DNA from: Pontiellaceae bacterium B12227
Lineage (GTDB): Bacteria > Verrucomicrobiota > Kiritimatiellia > Kiritimatiellales > Pontiellaceae
Assembly: GCA_029432775.1 (NCBI GenBank)
Contig: JAROAZ010000006.1
Span: forward strand, 62,001-126,000
DNA length: 64,000 bases
Direction of reading: 5' to 3'
Position numbers and translations under genes: made by a program. Of the stretch, positions 1-7,031 are shown in pieces. The notes beneath the pieces are model-generated. The model saw only the letters and a list, made by a program, of their open reading frames with translations, had not been told where the DNA came from and ran no database searches. How positions within the stretch are numbered: position 1 is the stretch's first letter; each line of letters begins with the position of its first letter.

Positions 1-405
1 TATCTGGAACCGGTCATCGGGTGGCATCAGAAAGGCGTCGTTCCGCTGGGCCGGACCTTAATGAACGACTCGCGCTGCAGTCTGGTTCATGCCGATTTTT
101 TTGACCGCATGCGCAACGCCCCGGAAAAGACATACGATGTGATCCTGCTGGATATTGATCACACCCCCTCCCATGTGCTGAGCCAGACCAATACACATTT
201 CTACACGGAAGACGGACTTCGGGAAATGACTGCACATCTGAATCCCGGTGGCGTGTTTGCAATATGGGCCGATGGTGCACCTGAAGATTCTTTTACCGAG
301 CGTCTGGCCGCTGTGTTTTCTGAGGCCGATTCCTATACCATTGAGTTCGACAACCCGATTACCGGAGGCACCTCGGTTGGGGCGGTTTACACTGCTCAGC
401 TTTAA
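1..405 (+). CDS. Spermidine/spermine synthase-like protein, 3' part
   Basis: The reading frame is open from base 1, so the gene starts upstream of the window and only about 134 C-terminal residues are present. The visible part has the Rossmann methyltransferase-like layout of the polyamine synthase superfamily: an early strand motif (EPVIGWHQKG), then YDVILLDIDHTPSH at about residues 44-57, equivalent to the acidic YDxIxxDxxDP region of spermidine synthases, and a later FAIWADG strand. The protein ends shortly before a tRNA gene. Because the aminopropyl-donor pocket lies mostly outside the window, true spermidine synthesis cannot be claimed; a spermine synthase-like methyltransferase-fold protein is as much as the sequence supports. 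The annotated ATG at 61 is internal, not a start. Confidence 0.7.
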   Translation, partial: YLEPVIGWHQKGVVPLGRTLMNDSRCSLVHADFFDRMRNAPEKTYDVILLDIDHTPSHVLSQTNTHFYTEDGLREMTAHLNPGGVFAIWADGAPEDSFTERLAAVFSEADSYTIEFDNPITGGTSVGAVYTAQL

Positions 406-506
406 GCTCGTTACATTTGATGCAAAAAAGAGGTTGCCATTCCTTTCCGATTCCCTATATTCCGCTGTTTTCCGATACACGGAGGTTTCCTCCAATCGTT
501 GAAAAA

Positions 507-583
507 CGGGGCGTAGCGCAGTCTGGTAGCGCGGTTGCTTTGGGAGCAATAGGTCGGGAGTTCGAATCTCTCCGCCCCGACCA
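507..583 (+). tRNA. tRNA-Pro (anticodon UGG)
   Basis: A complete cloverleaf can be drawn. The 7-bp acceptor stem pairs CGGGGCG (507-513) with CGCCCCG (573-579); the D arm has GCGC/GCGC; the anticodon arm GTTGC-TTTGGGA-GCAAT places TGG as anticodon; the T arm GGGAG-TTCGAAT-CTCTC has one G-U pair. The discriminator is A580, and the CCA end is encoded at 581-583. Confidence 0.96.
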
Positions 584-866
584 TCTTTTTCCCTTTTTAA
601 AAAAGTCGGTCATAATACGATCATGAATCGTGGGCATAGTTAACAGAACGTTTCTATTCGATAGAATTACTCCTCGGAGTTGAACGATACGAACTCTCTG
701 ATACAGAGGAATAGAACGCCACGAACAGCTGCATGATCCGGCCTTCGCAAATCTTACGTTGCATAGATAAGCGAAGGCCATGACCGACAACCGGTTCCCT
801 TAAGCTCGGGCATGACCCTGCCGGAGCTCTATTTGGCTCTCCACCAGATAGGGGGACGGTTTTTAA
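584..866. other. Spacer with no recognisable gene
   Basis: About 280 bases separate the tRNA from the end of the first amylase gene. I see no convincing ORF with a ribosome binding site, no repeat shared with the rest of the window and no clear terminator hairpin; a short T-rich run directly follows the tRNA. Confidence 0.5.
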
Positions 867-2336
867 TTAATTTCCGGAAATCTGGTCCGTTTCGGGCGAA
901 TCCATTGGAACCGAAAATACCGCATACCCACGCGGGGGCACTTCGAGGTTTACGCCGCCCATACTGTTACAGCTGATCTCAGTCGGTTGTTGTTTATGCC
1001 CGTCCACGTAGGAATACCAGGCATGGCTTTTCAGCGCCTGATTCCAGAGCATACGGTTGCGGGTGAAAACTTTCGCGGAGCGCACCTCAGTCGGATGGCT
1101 GTTAATCGCCACCACATAACCCGGCGCCGAAGCACTGCCCTTCAGGGTTCCATACACCAGCAGGTGGTCATCCTCGGTATGGAGCAGTTGAATTTCGGGC
1201 TGCCCGCCGCCTAAGGCATTCCGCACCCAGACCAGCGGTTTAATCCCATGGCCCGGCTGGCCATCCGCTTCCGCCAGGCCATAATTAAAGTAGTCTTTCC
1301 AGAAGATGCAGGGATAGCCCTGATACGTCAGGATGAAGGCGTAGGCCAGCATCGTGTTATCCACGATGGATTCAACATGCGAATCTTTGTCCGTATCGTG
1401 ATTGGCCACAAAGGTCACTGCCCGCTTCGGATGCTTTGCAGCGAGAACCTGATCGGGATCCACCAACAGGCCGATGTCTTCGCCGTGGTTGAATACCTTC
1501 CCCATCGTATAAAATCCGGGAAAATCAAAGGCGGCCGGACATTCCGACTTTTTGAGATATTTTTCAATCATTGCAAGGTCGTCCCAGCATTCAAGAATGC
1601 CGTACGCATTGCCGGTTCCTTTAATAAATTTCCTTATAAAGGAAGGGTTGATCCCCTTCACATAGTCCAACCGCCATCCTCCATCAAAGCCGGCGTTGGC
1701 CGAATCGGCCAGCCAGTTACCCCACTGGACCAGATCATACCCGGCGGAACCCTCCCGGCGACCGGTCACATGGCAGACATCCGGATAGCCCTCAAAAGGT
1801 GCAGCATCGGATTCCTCGCTGGTTGAAGGATGGAACTGGTTATAGCGCCAGGTGCATTTCCCGCTCGCCACTCCGCTGAAGTCGGTCCAGGTTTTTTCGC
1901 CATCGAGGTTCGGGTTGGCTTCGGGCTGACCGCCGCTTCGGTGATTCAGAACAATATCCGGCATACAGACGATGCCCCGGGATTGATAGAGGGCGATAAC
2001 TTTTTTCAGTTCGTCCTGCGTACCGAAACGCGTGGGCATGGTGCCCATCTGATCGTATTGCCCCAAGTCATAATAATCGTACGGATCGTACCCCATGGAA
2101 TACCCGCCGGCATGGCTTTTCTGCGGCGCAGGAAACCAGATGCGGTCGATCCCGCACCCGTCCTTCATATCCCGAAGTTCATCGACCTTTTCAGCCATGG
2201 TGCTGTACCAGCCCGACGGACAGTCCCAGTAGAACCCCTGCATCATGACACCGGAAACGGCAACACGGGCAACCAGGCACAAGCCTAGCAATATGCCGCT
2301 CGCTTTCCAATGGTTGGATATTAACCCCGAAGTCAT
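867..2336 (-). CDS. Secreted alpha-amylase, GH13
   Basis: 489 residues. Predicted to hydrolyse internal alpha-1,4 bonds of starch or glycogen outside the cytoplasm. A hydrophobic N-terminal signal sequence (about 1-29) precedes the GH13 barrel. GH13 signatures: conserved region I DIVLNH (127-132), nucleophile Asp224 in GGWRLDYVKG, acid/base Glu249 in GILECWD, and the third Asp314 in FVANHDTDKD. The opening MMQGFYWD and SMGYDPYDYYDLGQY match liquefying amylases of the archaeal/plant-like branch of GH13. It is a close relative of the catalytic part of the next gene (2447-5278), so the two probably arose by duplication; this copy lacks the added N- and C-terminal domains. The start ATG at 2336 has AGGA a few bases upstream. 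A variant TTCCAA palindrome (2305-2319) lies inside the signal-peptide codons. Confidence 0.9.
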   Translation of the reverse strand: MTSGLISNHWKASGILLGLCLVARVAVSGVMMQGFYWDCPSGWYSTMAEKVDELRDMKDGCGIDRIWFPAPQKSHAGGYSMGYDPYDYYDLGQYDQMGTMPTRFGTQDELKKVIALYQSRGIVCMPDIVLNHRSGGQPEANPNLDGEKTWTDFSGVASGKCTWRYNQFHPSTSEESDAAPFEGYPDVCHVTGRREGSAGYDLVQWGNWLADSANAGFDGGWRLDYVKGINPSFIRKFIKGTGNAYGILECWDDLAMIEKYLKKSECPAAFDFPGFYTMGKVFNHGEDIGLLVDPDQVLAAKHPKRAVTFVANHDTDKDSHVESIVDNTMLAYAFILTYQGYPCIFWKDYFNYGLAEADGQPGHGIKPLVWVRNALGGGQPEIQLLHTEDDHLLVYGTLKGSASAPGYVVAINSHPTEVRSAKVFTRNRMLWNQALKSHAWYSYVDGHKQQPTEISCNSMGGVNLEVPPRGYAVFSVPMDSPETDQISGN

Positions 2337-2363
2337 AATTTCCTGCTACTCTGAATTCTGATC

Positions 2364-2385
2364 TGCACAACGGTTCAACTTATAA
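2364..2385 (-). promoter_or_regulatory. Candidate amylase promoter/operator element
   Basis: Read on the minus strand this contains TTATAAGT (possible -10) followed by GAACCGTTGTGCA. Nineteen of 22 positions are identical to an element at 5459-5480 upstream of the second amylase gene. It ends 28 bases before the first amylase start. The AACCGTT core also occurs in the sites at 6925 and 21325. Confidence 0.45.
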
Positions 2386-2446
2386 CAGCGGTGCCATGGC
2401 ACAACAATTCCTGAGATTGGAATTCATTCCGCGGTCAAGGTCTCGT

Positions 2447-5278
2447 TCAAGGCGCTAACCTGACGCGGTAGAATTGCACCGGTGATGCCGTCTGATTGGT
2501 ATCCGCCCAGTAAAAAGGAAGAACCGGCGAATGGAAGTTAGACACCGAAGTCCAACCGCCCGTCAGGTTCGTGGTCGTCTGAATGGTGTAGTCCGGGCCG
2601 GCATCCCCATCGACTGAAAAGCTAAATTGACCGTTGGTGATTACAGCGGAACTGAGCGTTGGCTCGGCGGGGCGCGCAACCGTTACATTGAAGCTCCGGG
2701 TTGTTCCAAGCATTGGAACTCCGTTGTCGGAAACAGCAACAGACACGGTCTGCAAGGACGGTGATTGCGAAATAAGCGGACGCCATGAAAACGCCCCGTT
2801 CGTGGAATTGATCGAAGCCCCAACAGGCGGGCTTTTCAAACTATAGGTGAGGGTTTGTACCGGCACATCCGCATCGCTCGCGGAATGGGTCAGCATCAGG
2901 TTGCCGCCGGCCAGAATCATCTGATCAGAAATCGCATCAGCCACCGGTGCCGCATTAAGATCCACATTGTCCACGATCGCAGTAGCGAGCGATCCATTGT
3001 TGTGACTGGTCACAGCCAGTCCGATGTTGACCGCTTGTGACATGTTCACAGTCTGGCTGCCTCCAACCTGAGTCCAGCTTTCACCATCTTCGGAATAGTA
3101 GCCTCGGAAAATATTCGCCGAACGCACGAGCCGCACCCAGCACGGAGCACTCAACCCACCGGCATTAGCGGTGCCGGTGCCGCCCCCCGTGGCGTTGCGC
3201 CATTGGAAGGTTACGCCATTCTCAGGGGTAACCAGCACCGCCACATTCATGGCATTGGCCGCCGTTCCCTGACGCATCATGATGCCTGCCTTGGCCCATG
3301 GATCGGTATTTTCCACATGCATCACGCGGGCCTGTATCGCACAATCACCGCTAATGACTTGATGCGTGTATCGGAATCCATCTGCCCCGCCCTGAATATC
3401 TTCGCCGGAGCCGGCCAGGAAAAAGGTGTCGCCCATAAAGCTCGCATTTCCTGCCAAACCGACGGCTCCAACATCCTCCGATGTCCACACCCCCGGCAAT
3501 GCGTTGGCCACCGAATAGACCGCATAGCCCCGTGGAGGTGCCTGCACGGTCACGATCCCGCCGGCACTGCAGGACACATTGACAGGCTGTGTGTTTTGCC
3601 CGGCAACATAGGAATACCAGGCATGGCACTGAAGCGTTTTCCCCGCGAGAAATGAATTGGATGTCGTCACGGTCGCGCCCTGCGTTGTTGAGTCGTGGTT
3701 ATTGAGTACGACGATGTAGCCGGGGGTGCTGGCCGAGCCGTTCGAGGTCCCGTAGATGAGCACATCGGTGCTGTTGGTGTTGAGCAGTTGAATATCCGGC
3801 TCTCCTCCGCCCAACGCTCCGCGCACCCACACCAACGGTTTGATTCCGTTGCCGGACTGCCCGCCCAGGGTGGCGAGGCCCCGATCAAAATAATCCTTCC
3901 AGAAAATGCAGGGGTATCCCTGGTAGGTCAGGATAAAGGCATAGGCGAGCATGGTGTTATTGGTGATCGATTCAACGCCGGCATCTTTGTCGGTATCGTG
4001 ATTGGCCACGAAGGTGACGGCATTGGAGGGGCGCCTGGCGGCGTAGACCTTCGTGGGATCGACCAATCCCGAAATACCGGCACCCTCATTGAACACTTCT
4101 CCCATGGTGTAAAAAGCGGGGAAGTCGAAGGCGGAGCTGTTGCCTGAATATTTTACATAGGACTCGATGACCTCCATGTTGTCCCAGCATTCGAGAATCC
4201 CGAAGGCGTTCCCGGTGCCGACTCGGAAATCCGCCATGAAAGAAGGATGGATCCCTTTGACATAATCAAAACGCCAGCCGCCGTCAAAACCGGCATGGGC
4301 GGAATCCTGCAGCCAGCCGCCCCACTCCGTCAGATCATAATAGGCAGATCCCGCCGAGTGACCCGTAACGTGGCAGACGTCGGGATACGTACCGAACGAA
4401 CCTTCATCGCTCGACTCATAGTTCGACGGATGGAACTGGTTATAGTCCCAGGTACACTTGCCGCTTGCCACACCGCTGAAGTCGGTCCATGAATTTGTCC
4501 CGCCGAGATGGGGATTGGACTCCGCCATCCCGCCGGAGCGATGGTTCAGTACGAGATCAGCCATGCAGAGGATCCCCTGTGCCTGATAAGCCGCAATAGT
4601 GGATTTTAATTCCGCCTGCGTACCGAAATGAGTAGGGATGGTTCCTTGCTGATTATATTGTCCCAGATCGTAGTAGTCGTAGGGGTCGTACCCCATTGAA
4701 AGTCCACCGGAGTCGCTCTTTTGCGGCGGTGGAAACCAAATCCGGTCGATACCCTGCCCGCCCTGCATGAAGCGCAGCTCGGCGGCGTTGGCGGCCATCG
4801 TGCTGTACCATTCCGAAGGGCAGTCCCAGTAGAACCCCTGCATCATGACGTTGGCCTTGCTGGCAGTGGCGGGGAGCGGCGGCGGAGTTCCAATGGTTGG
4901 AACAGGTATGGAGAAATTCCAGTCAGCCCCTCCGTTGGAATCCCATATTTCACTGCCGTTGTGGAAGGCATAGTTGAGTGTATCGGCCATTTGCGGACAT
5001 AGATAAGTATAGGTCCACCATCCATTCGAGAGGACCATCGATACATCGTCGGACTGCGCCCAGCCATTGACTCCCTTGTGGAGCTGGACGGAACCGACAC
5101 CATCCAGCGGACCGCCCGCAGGATTGTAGGCGACCGTTACCAGGTGACCTGCCGACGGCAGAACCGGACTGATTGTGCAGTCCGATGCACCGGCCCCGGC
5201 CGCAAAGAACATCGAAAGACATACCACGGAAAACAAAACGTTCATCTTCCAATGACTGGATGTTAATCGCGATTTCAT
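2447..5278 (-). CDS. Secreted multidomain alpha-amylase (starch-binding-like domain + GH13 + accessory domains)
   Basis: 943 residues. Order seen: signal peptide (about 1-31); a beta-rich N-terminal module (about 33-127) with PAGGPLDG, GWWTYTY and NYAFHNG, resembling CBM25/CBM26-type starch-binding modules; a short Pro-rich linker; a GH13 alpha-amylase (about 143-595) with nucleophile Asp338 (GGWRFDYVKG), acid/base Glu363 (GILECWD) and Asp428 (FVANHDTDKD); a DUF1349/concanavalin-like module (about 600-775, with GADGFRYTH, KAGIMMRQ and SEDGESWTQVG); a cadherin/He_PIG-like Ig domain (about 785-865); and a C-terminal beta-sandwich domain. Expected to degrade starch extracellularly or in the periplasm while held on the substrate by the extra modules. 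Two strict TTCCAANNNTTGGAA copies sit in the linker (4888) and the Ig domain (2704); a degenerate one lies in the signal-peptide codons (5247). Confidence 0.88.
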   Translation of the reverse strand: MKSRLTSSHWKMNVLFSVVCLSMFFAAGAGASDCTISPVLPSAGHLVTVAYNPAGGPLDGVGSVQLHKGVNGWAQSDDVSMVLSNGWWTYTYLCPQMADTLNYAFHNGSEIWDSNGGADWNFSIPVPTIGTPPPLPATASKANVMMQGFYWDCPSEWYSTMAANAAELRFMQGGQGIDRIWFPPPQKSDSGGLSMGYDPYDYYDLGQYNQQGTIPTHFGTQAELKSTIAAYQAQGILCMADLVLNHRSGGMAESNPHLGGTNSWTDFSGVASGKCTWDYNQFHPSNYESSDEGSFGTYPDVCHVTGHSAGSAYYDLTEWGGWLQDSAHAGFDGGWRFDYVKGIHPSFMADFRVGTGNAFGILECWDNMEVIESYVKYSGNSSAFDFPAFYTMGEVFNEGAGISGLVDPTKVYAARRPSNAVTFVANHDTDKDAGVESITNNTMLAYAFILTYQGYPCIFWKDYFDRGLATLGGQSGNGIKPLVWVRGALGGGEPDIQLLNTNSTDVLIYGTSNGSASTPGYIVVLNNHDSTTQGATVTTSNSFLAGKTLQCHAWYSYVAGQNTQPVNVSCSAGGIVTVQAPPRGYAVYSVANALPGVWTSEDVGAVGLAGNASFMGDTFFLAGSGEDIQGGADGFRYTHQVISGDCAIQARVMHVENTDPWAKAGIMMRQGTAANAMNVAVLVTPENGVTFQWRNATGGGTGTANAGGLSAPCWVRLVRSANIFRGYYSEDGESWTQVGGSQTVNMSQAVNIGLAVTSHNNGSLATAIVDNVDLNAAPVADAISDQMILAGGNLMLTHSASDADVPVQTLTYSLKSPPVGASINSTNGAFSWRPLISQSPSLQTVSVAVSDNGVPMLGTTRSFNVTVARPAEPTLSSAVITNGQFSFSVDGDAGPDYTIQTTTNLTGGWTSVSNFHSPVLPFYWADTNQTASPVQFYRVRLAP
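2704..2718. repeat. TTCCAANNNTTGGAA palindrome
   Basis: TTCCAAGCATTGGAA, inside the Ig-like domain of the multidomain amylase, where it encodes VPMLGT on the minus strand. Confidence 0.85.
4888..4902. repeat. TTCCAANNNTTGGAA palindrome
   Basis: TTCCAATGGTTGGAA, in the linker between the N-terminal module and the GH13 domain (VPTIGT on the minus strand). Confidence 0.85.
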
Positions 5279-5324
5279 TTTATACCATTTACCAAAACAT
5301 AATGGTCTAAACTACGGATTAGTG

Positions 5325-5393
5325 CCTCGCAGAGCAGCAGAGATCGCAGAGCAAAACAGGCCATCTCTCTGCGTGCTCTGCGCCTTTGCGAGG
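5325..5393. repeat. Heptamer inverted repeat, family A (GCAGAGA type)
   Basis: The left arm has repeated CGCAGAG units and the right arm CTCTGCG units; together they can fold into a long interrupted stem. It sits in the leader of the multidomain amylase, between its promoter-like element (5459-5480) and the start codon. The same family occurs at 13751, 50597, 54101 and 56967. Confidence 0.8.
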
Positions 5394-5458
5394 GATCAAT
5401 TTTATGCCGGAAAGTTTTCACGATTGGTATTACTCCGCTAACGTTCCGAATCCCAATA

Positions 5459-5480
5459 TGCACAACGGCTCCACTTACAA
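5459..5480 (-). promoter_or_regulatory. Candidate amylase promoter/operator element
   Basis: The minus strand reads TTGTAAGTGGAGCCGTTGTG followed by CA. It matches the element upstream of the first amylase at 19 of 22 positions. Here it lies 180 bases from the start codon, apparently because a heptamer repeat occupies the leader. Confidence 0.4.
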
Positions 5481-5525
5481 AGAGGAGCCGCAGCACATCA
5501 TGTCCCTTAAACGGGCTGAGTAAAA

Positions 5526-6623
5526 CTAGAGTGCTTCCACCTGTAACGTCGCAAATGCCGCGGCATCGGTGGTTGGAACATAATTCGTTACCGTCACAAG
5601 ATCCCCGAACAAATGTACCGGGGGAAGTTCAACAAACCCGTTGGTCTCCCACGCTGGATCAACCAGTTCGTCGGAAATCACCAGACTGTAATCCAGATTC
5701 ATGGCCGCCGCTTTTTCCTCATTATAACGGGTATAGACGTACACCAATCCGTTCGTGCTGTTGCCATGATATTCCGGCGCGCGCCAGCTCGGCCCTTCGT
5801 CGTTGATTGGGCTTCTGCCCACCGAAAATTCTTCAAGATTTTTCATACCATCATTATCGGGGTCGGCATCATAATCCGCATCCGAACCGCTCAAACTGTA
5901 TTGATTGGTCCAGGCACCATAATGGTCGAAACCGGGCGTGTAGGAGACATCGAAGTTGTTGTAGTAGATAGCATTCTGATCACCGCTTTCAGTGAAAATG
6001 CTATATAGTTCAATGCTGTTGACCTTACCTATATAAGTGCCTGAATCAAAATCAGAAAGCCCCCCCGAACGCGTGACCTTCCACGTTCCCCCCGTTGAAG
6101 TGCTCTGTTCAAAGGCAATGTGATACTGTGTGTCTTCATTATATTCACTCCCGATAAAGTTAGTCACTCCAGAAGCGATTACGCGAGTGTCATTATTTCC
6201 GACTTCGATTTCAAAAAACCGTGATTCTCCGACATCGCGAGCTCTGAACCCCTTATAGCCATTGCGCCAATTGATATCCATGTCGAACGAGAAGGTATGT
6301 CCCGGTGCCAAATCCTGATTCAGGTAGCGGTATACAACGATAAATTCGTTGGTTCCATCTACATTATGGATGTAAAATGACCGACTGTTGGTATCGATTG
6401 AGCTGGCTCCTCCGTTGTCGACTGAACTGCCGATTCCAACACGATCGACCCCATTGGTCGCCCAATAGCCCATCACCCAGGCCCCGAAGCCGCTGCCTCC
6501 GTTGTCGTAATTCTGCCAACCATCGTCGTATGCAGCATCGGCCGCATTATCGTGTGCCGTTCCCGCAACCACGGATCCGGCCATCAACATCGCAATTCCA
6601 CATGTCCATAATGTATTTTTCAT
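5526..6623 (-). CDS. Secreted protein of unknown function with TSP3-type calcium repeat
   Basis: 365 residues. An N-terminal signal peptide (about 1-20, ending SVVAGTA) is followed by a beta-rich region (about 25-230) without a family I recognise, then one thrombospondin type-3-like acidic repeat (DADYDADPDNDGMKNLEE, about 255-272) of the kind that binds calcium in large secreted PVC-group proteins, and a short beta domain at the end. It is transcribed divergently from the amylase operon starting at 7032, and one 20-bp regulatory-like site (6724-6743) lies about 100 bases upstream of its start in its own orientation. That placement suggests co-regulation with starch use, perhaps as a glycan-binding or surface protein, but no catalytic motif is visible. 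Confidence 0.75.
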   Translation of the reverse strand: MKNTLWTCGIAMLMAGSVVAGTAHDNAADAAYDDGWQNYDNGGSGFGAWVMGYWATNGVDRVGIGSSVDNGGASSIDTNSRSFYIHNVDGTNEFIVVYRYLNQDLAPGHTFSFDMDINWRNGYKGFRARDVGESRFFEIEVGNNDTRVIASGVTNFIGSEYNEDTQYHIAFEQSTSTGGTWKVTRSGGLSDFDSGTYIGKVNSIELYSIFTESGDQNAIYYNNFDVSYTPGFDHYGAWTNQYSLSGSDADYDADPDNDGMKNLEEFSVGRSPINDEGPSWRAPEYHGNSTNGLVYVYTRYNEEKAAAMNLDYSLVISDELVDPAWETNGFVELPPVHLFGDLVTVTNYVPTTDAAAFATLQVEAL

Positions 6624-6723
6624 CTTCGCAGTCTCCTTATCTCTCTTTGTTTCCTACCTAGCTCTACCGCGTTATATTTTTTCCTCAGTAGTATCGTTAG
6701 GTTGGCAGAGAACAACTAAACTG

Positions 6724-6743
6724 TCTAGCTAGCCAAGGGGTTA
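6724..6743 (-). promoter_or_regulatory. Candidate operator, copy A (GGCTAGCT site)
   Basis: The minus strand reads TAACCCCTTGGCTAGCTAGA, identical at 17 of 20 positions to the site at 6925. It lies about 100 bases upstream of the minus-strand secreted protein gene. The rest of the 6624-7031 spacer holds a degenerate TTCCAA palindrome at 6773 and no gene. Confidence 0.5.
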
Positions 6744-6924
6744 GTATTCGCAAGCCTGACGCATTAAGCAACTTCCAACCATCGAATCTGATTGGAGCGT
6801 AGCAAATATGGAGAAATGTTCAATCATTGAAAGCTCCCCTCCCTGATTCATGCCTCAAAACCGTACAGGGGGTTCGCGTTGTCAGCACAACAGGTTATCC
6901 AAATGAGCGTTCATGGTTTACTTC

Positions 6925-6944
6925 TAACCGTTCGGCTAGCTAGA
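6925..6944 (+). promoter_or_regulatory. Candidate operator, copy B, with -10 box
   Basis: TAACCGTTCGGCTAGCTAGA; 16 consecutive bases (AACCGTTCGGCTAGCT) are repeated exactly at 21326-21341. A -10-like TATACT follows at 6956-6961, and no good -35 hexamer is present. The site would cover the -35 region, as expected for an activator-dependent promoter of the operon beginning at 7032. Confidence 0.5.
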
Positions 6945-7031
6945 AGAAATCCGCTTATACTGGTACAAATACAGAATATTTACTACAAACAGGTTACTCA
7001 TGGACTACATTAATAAGGTGGTTATTCTATC

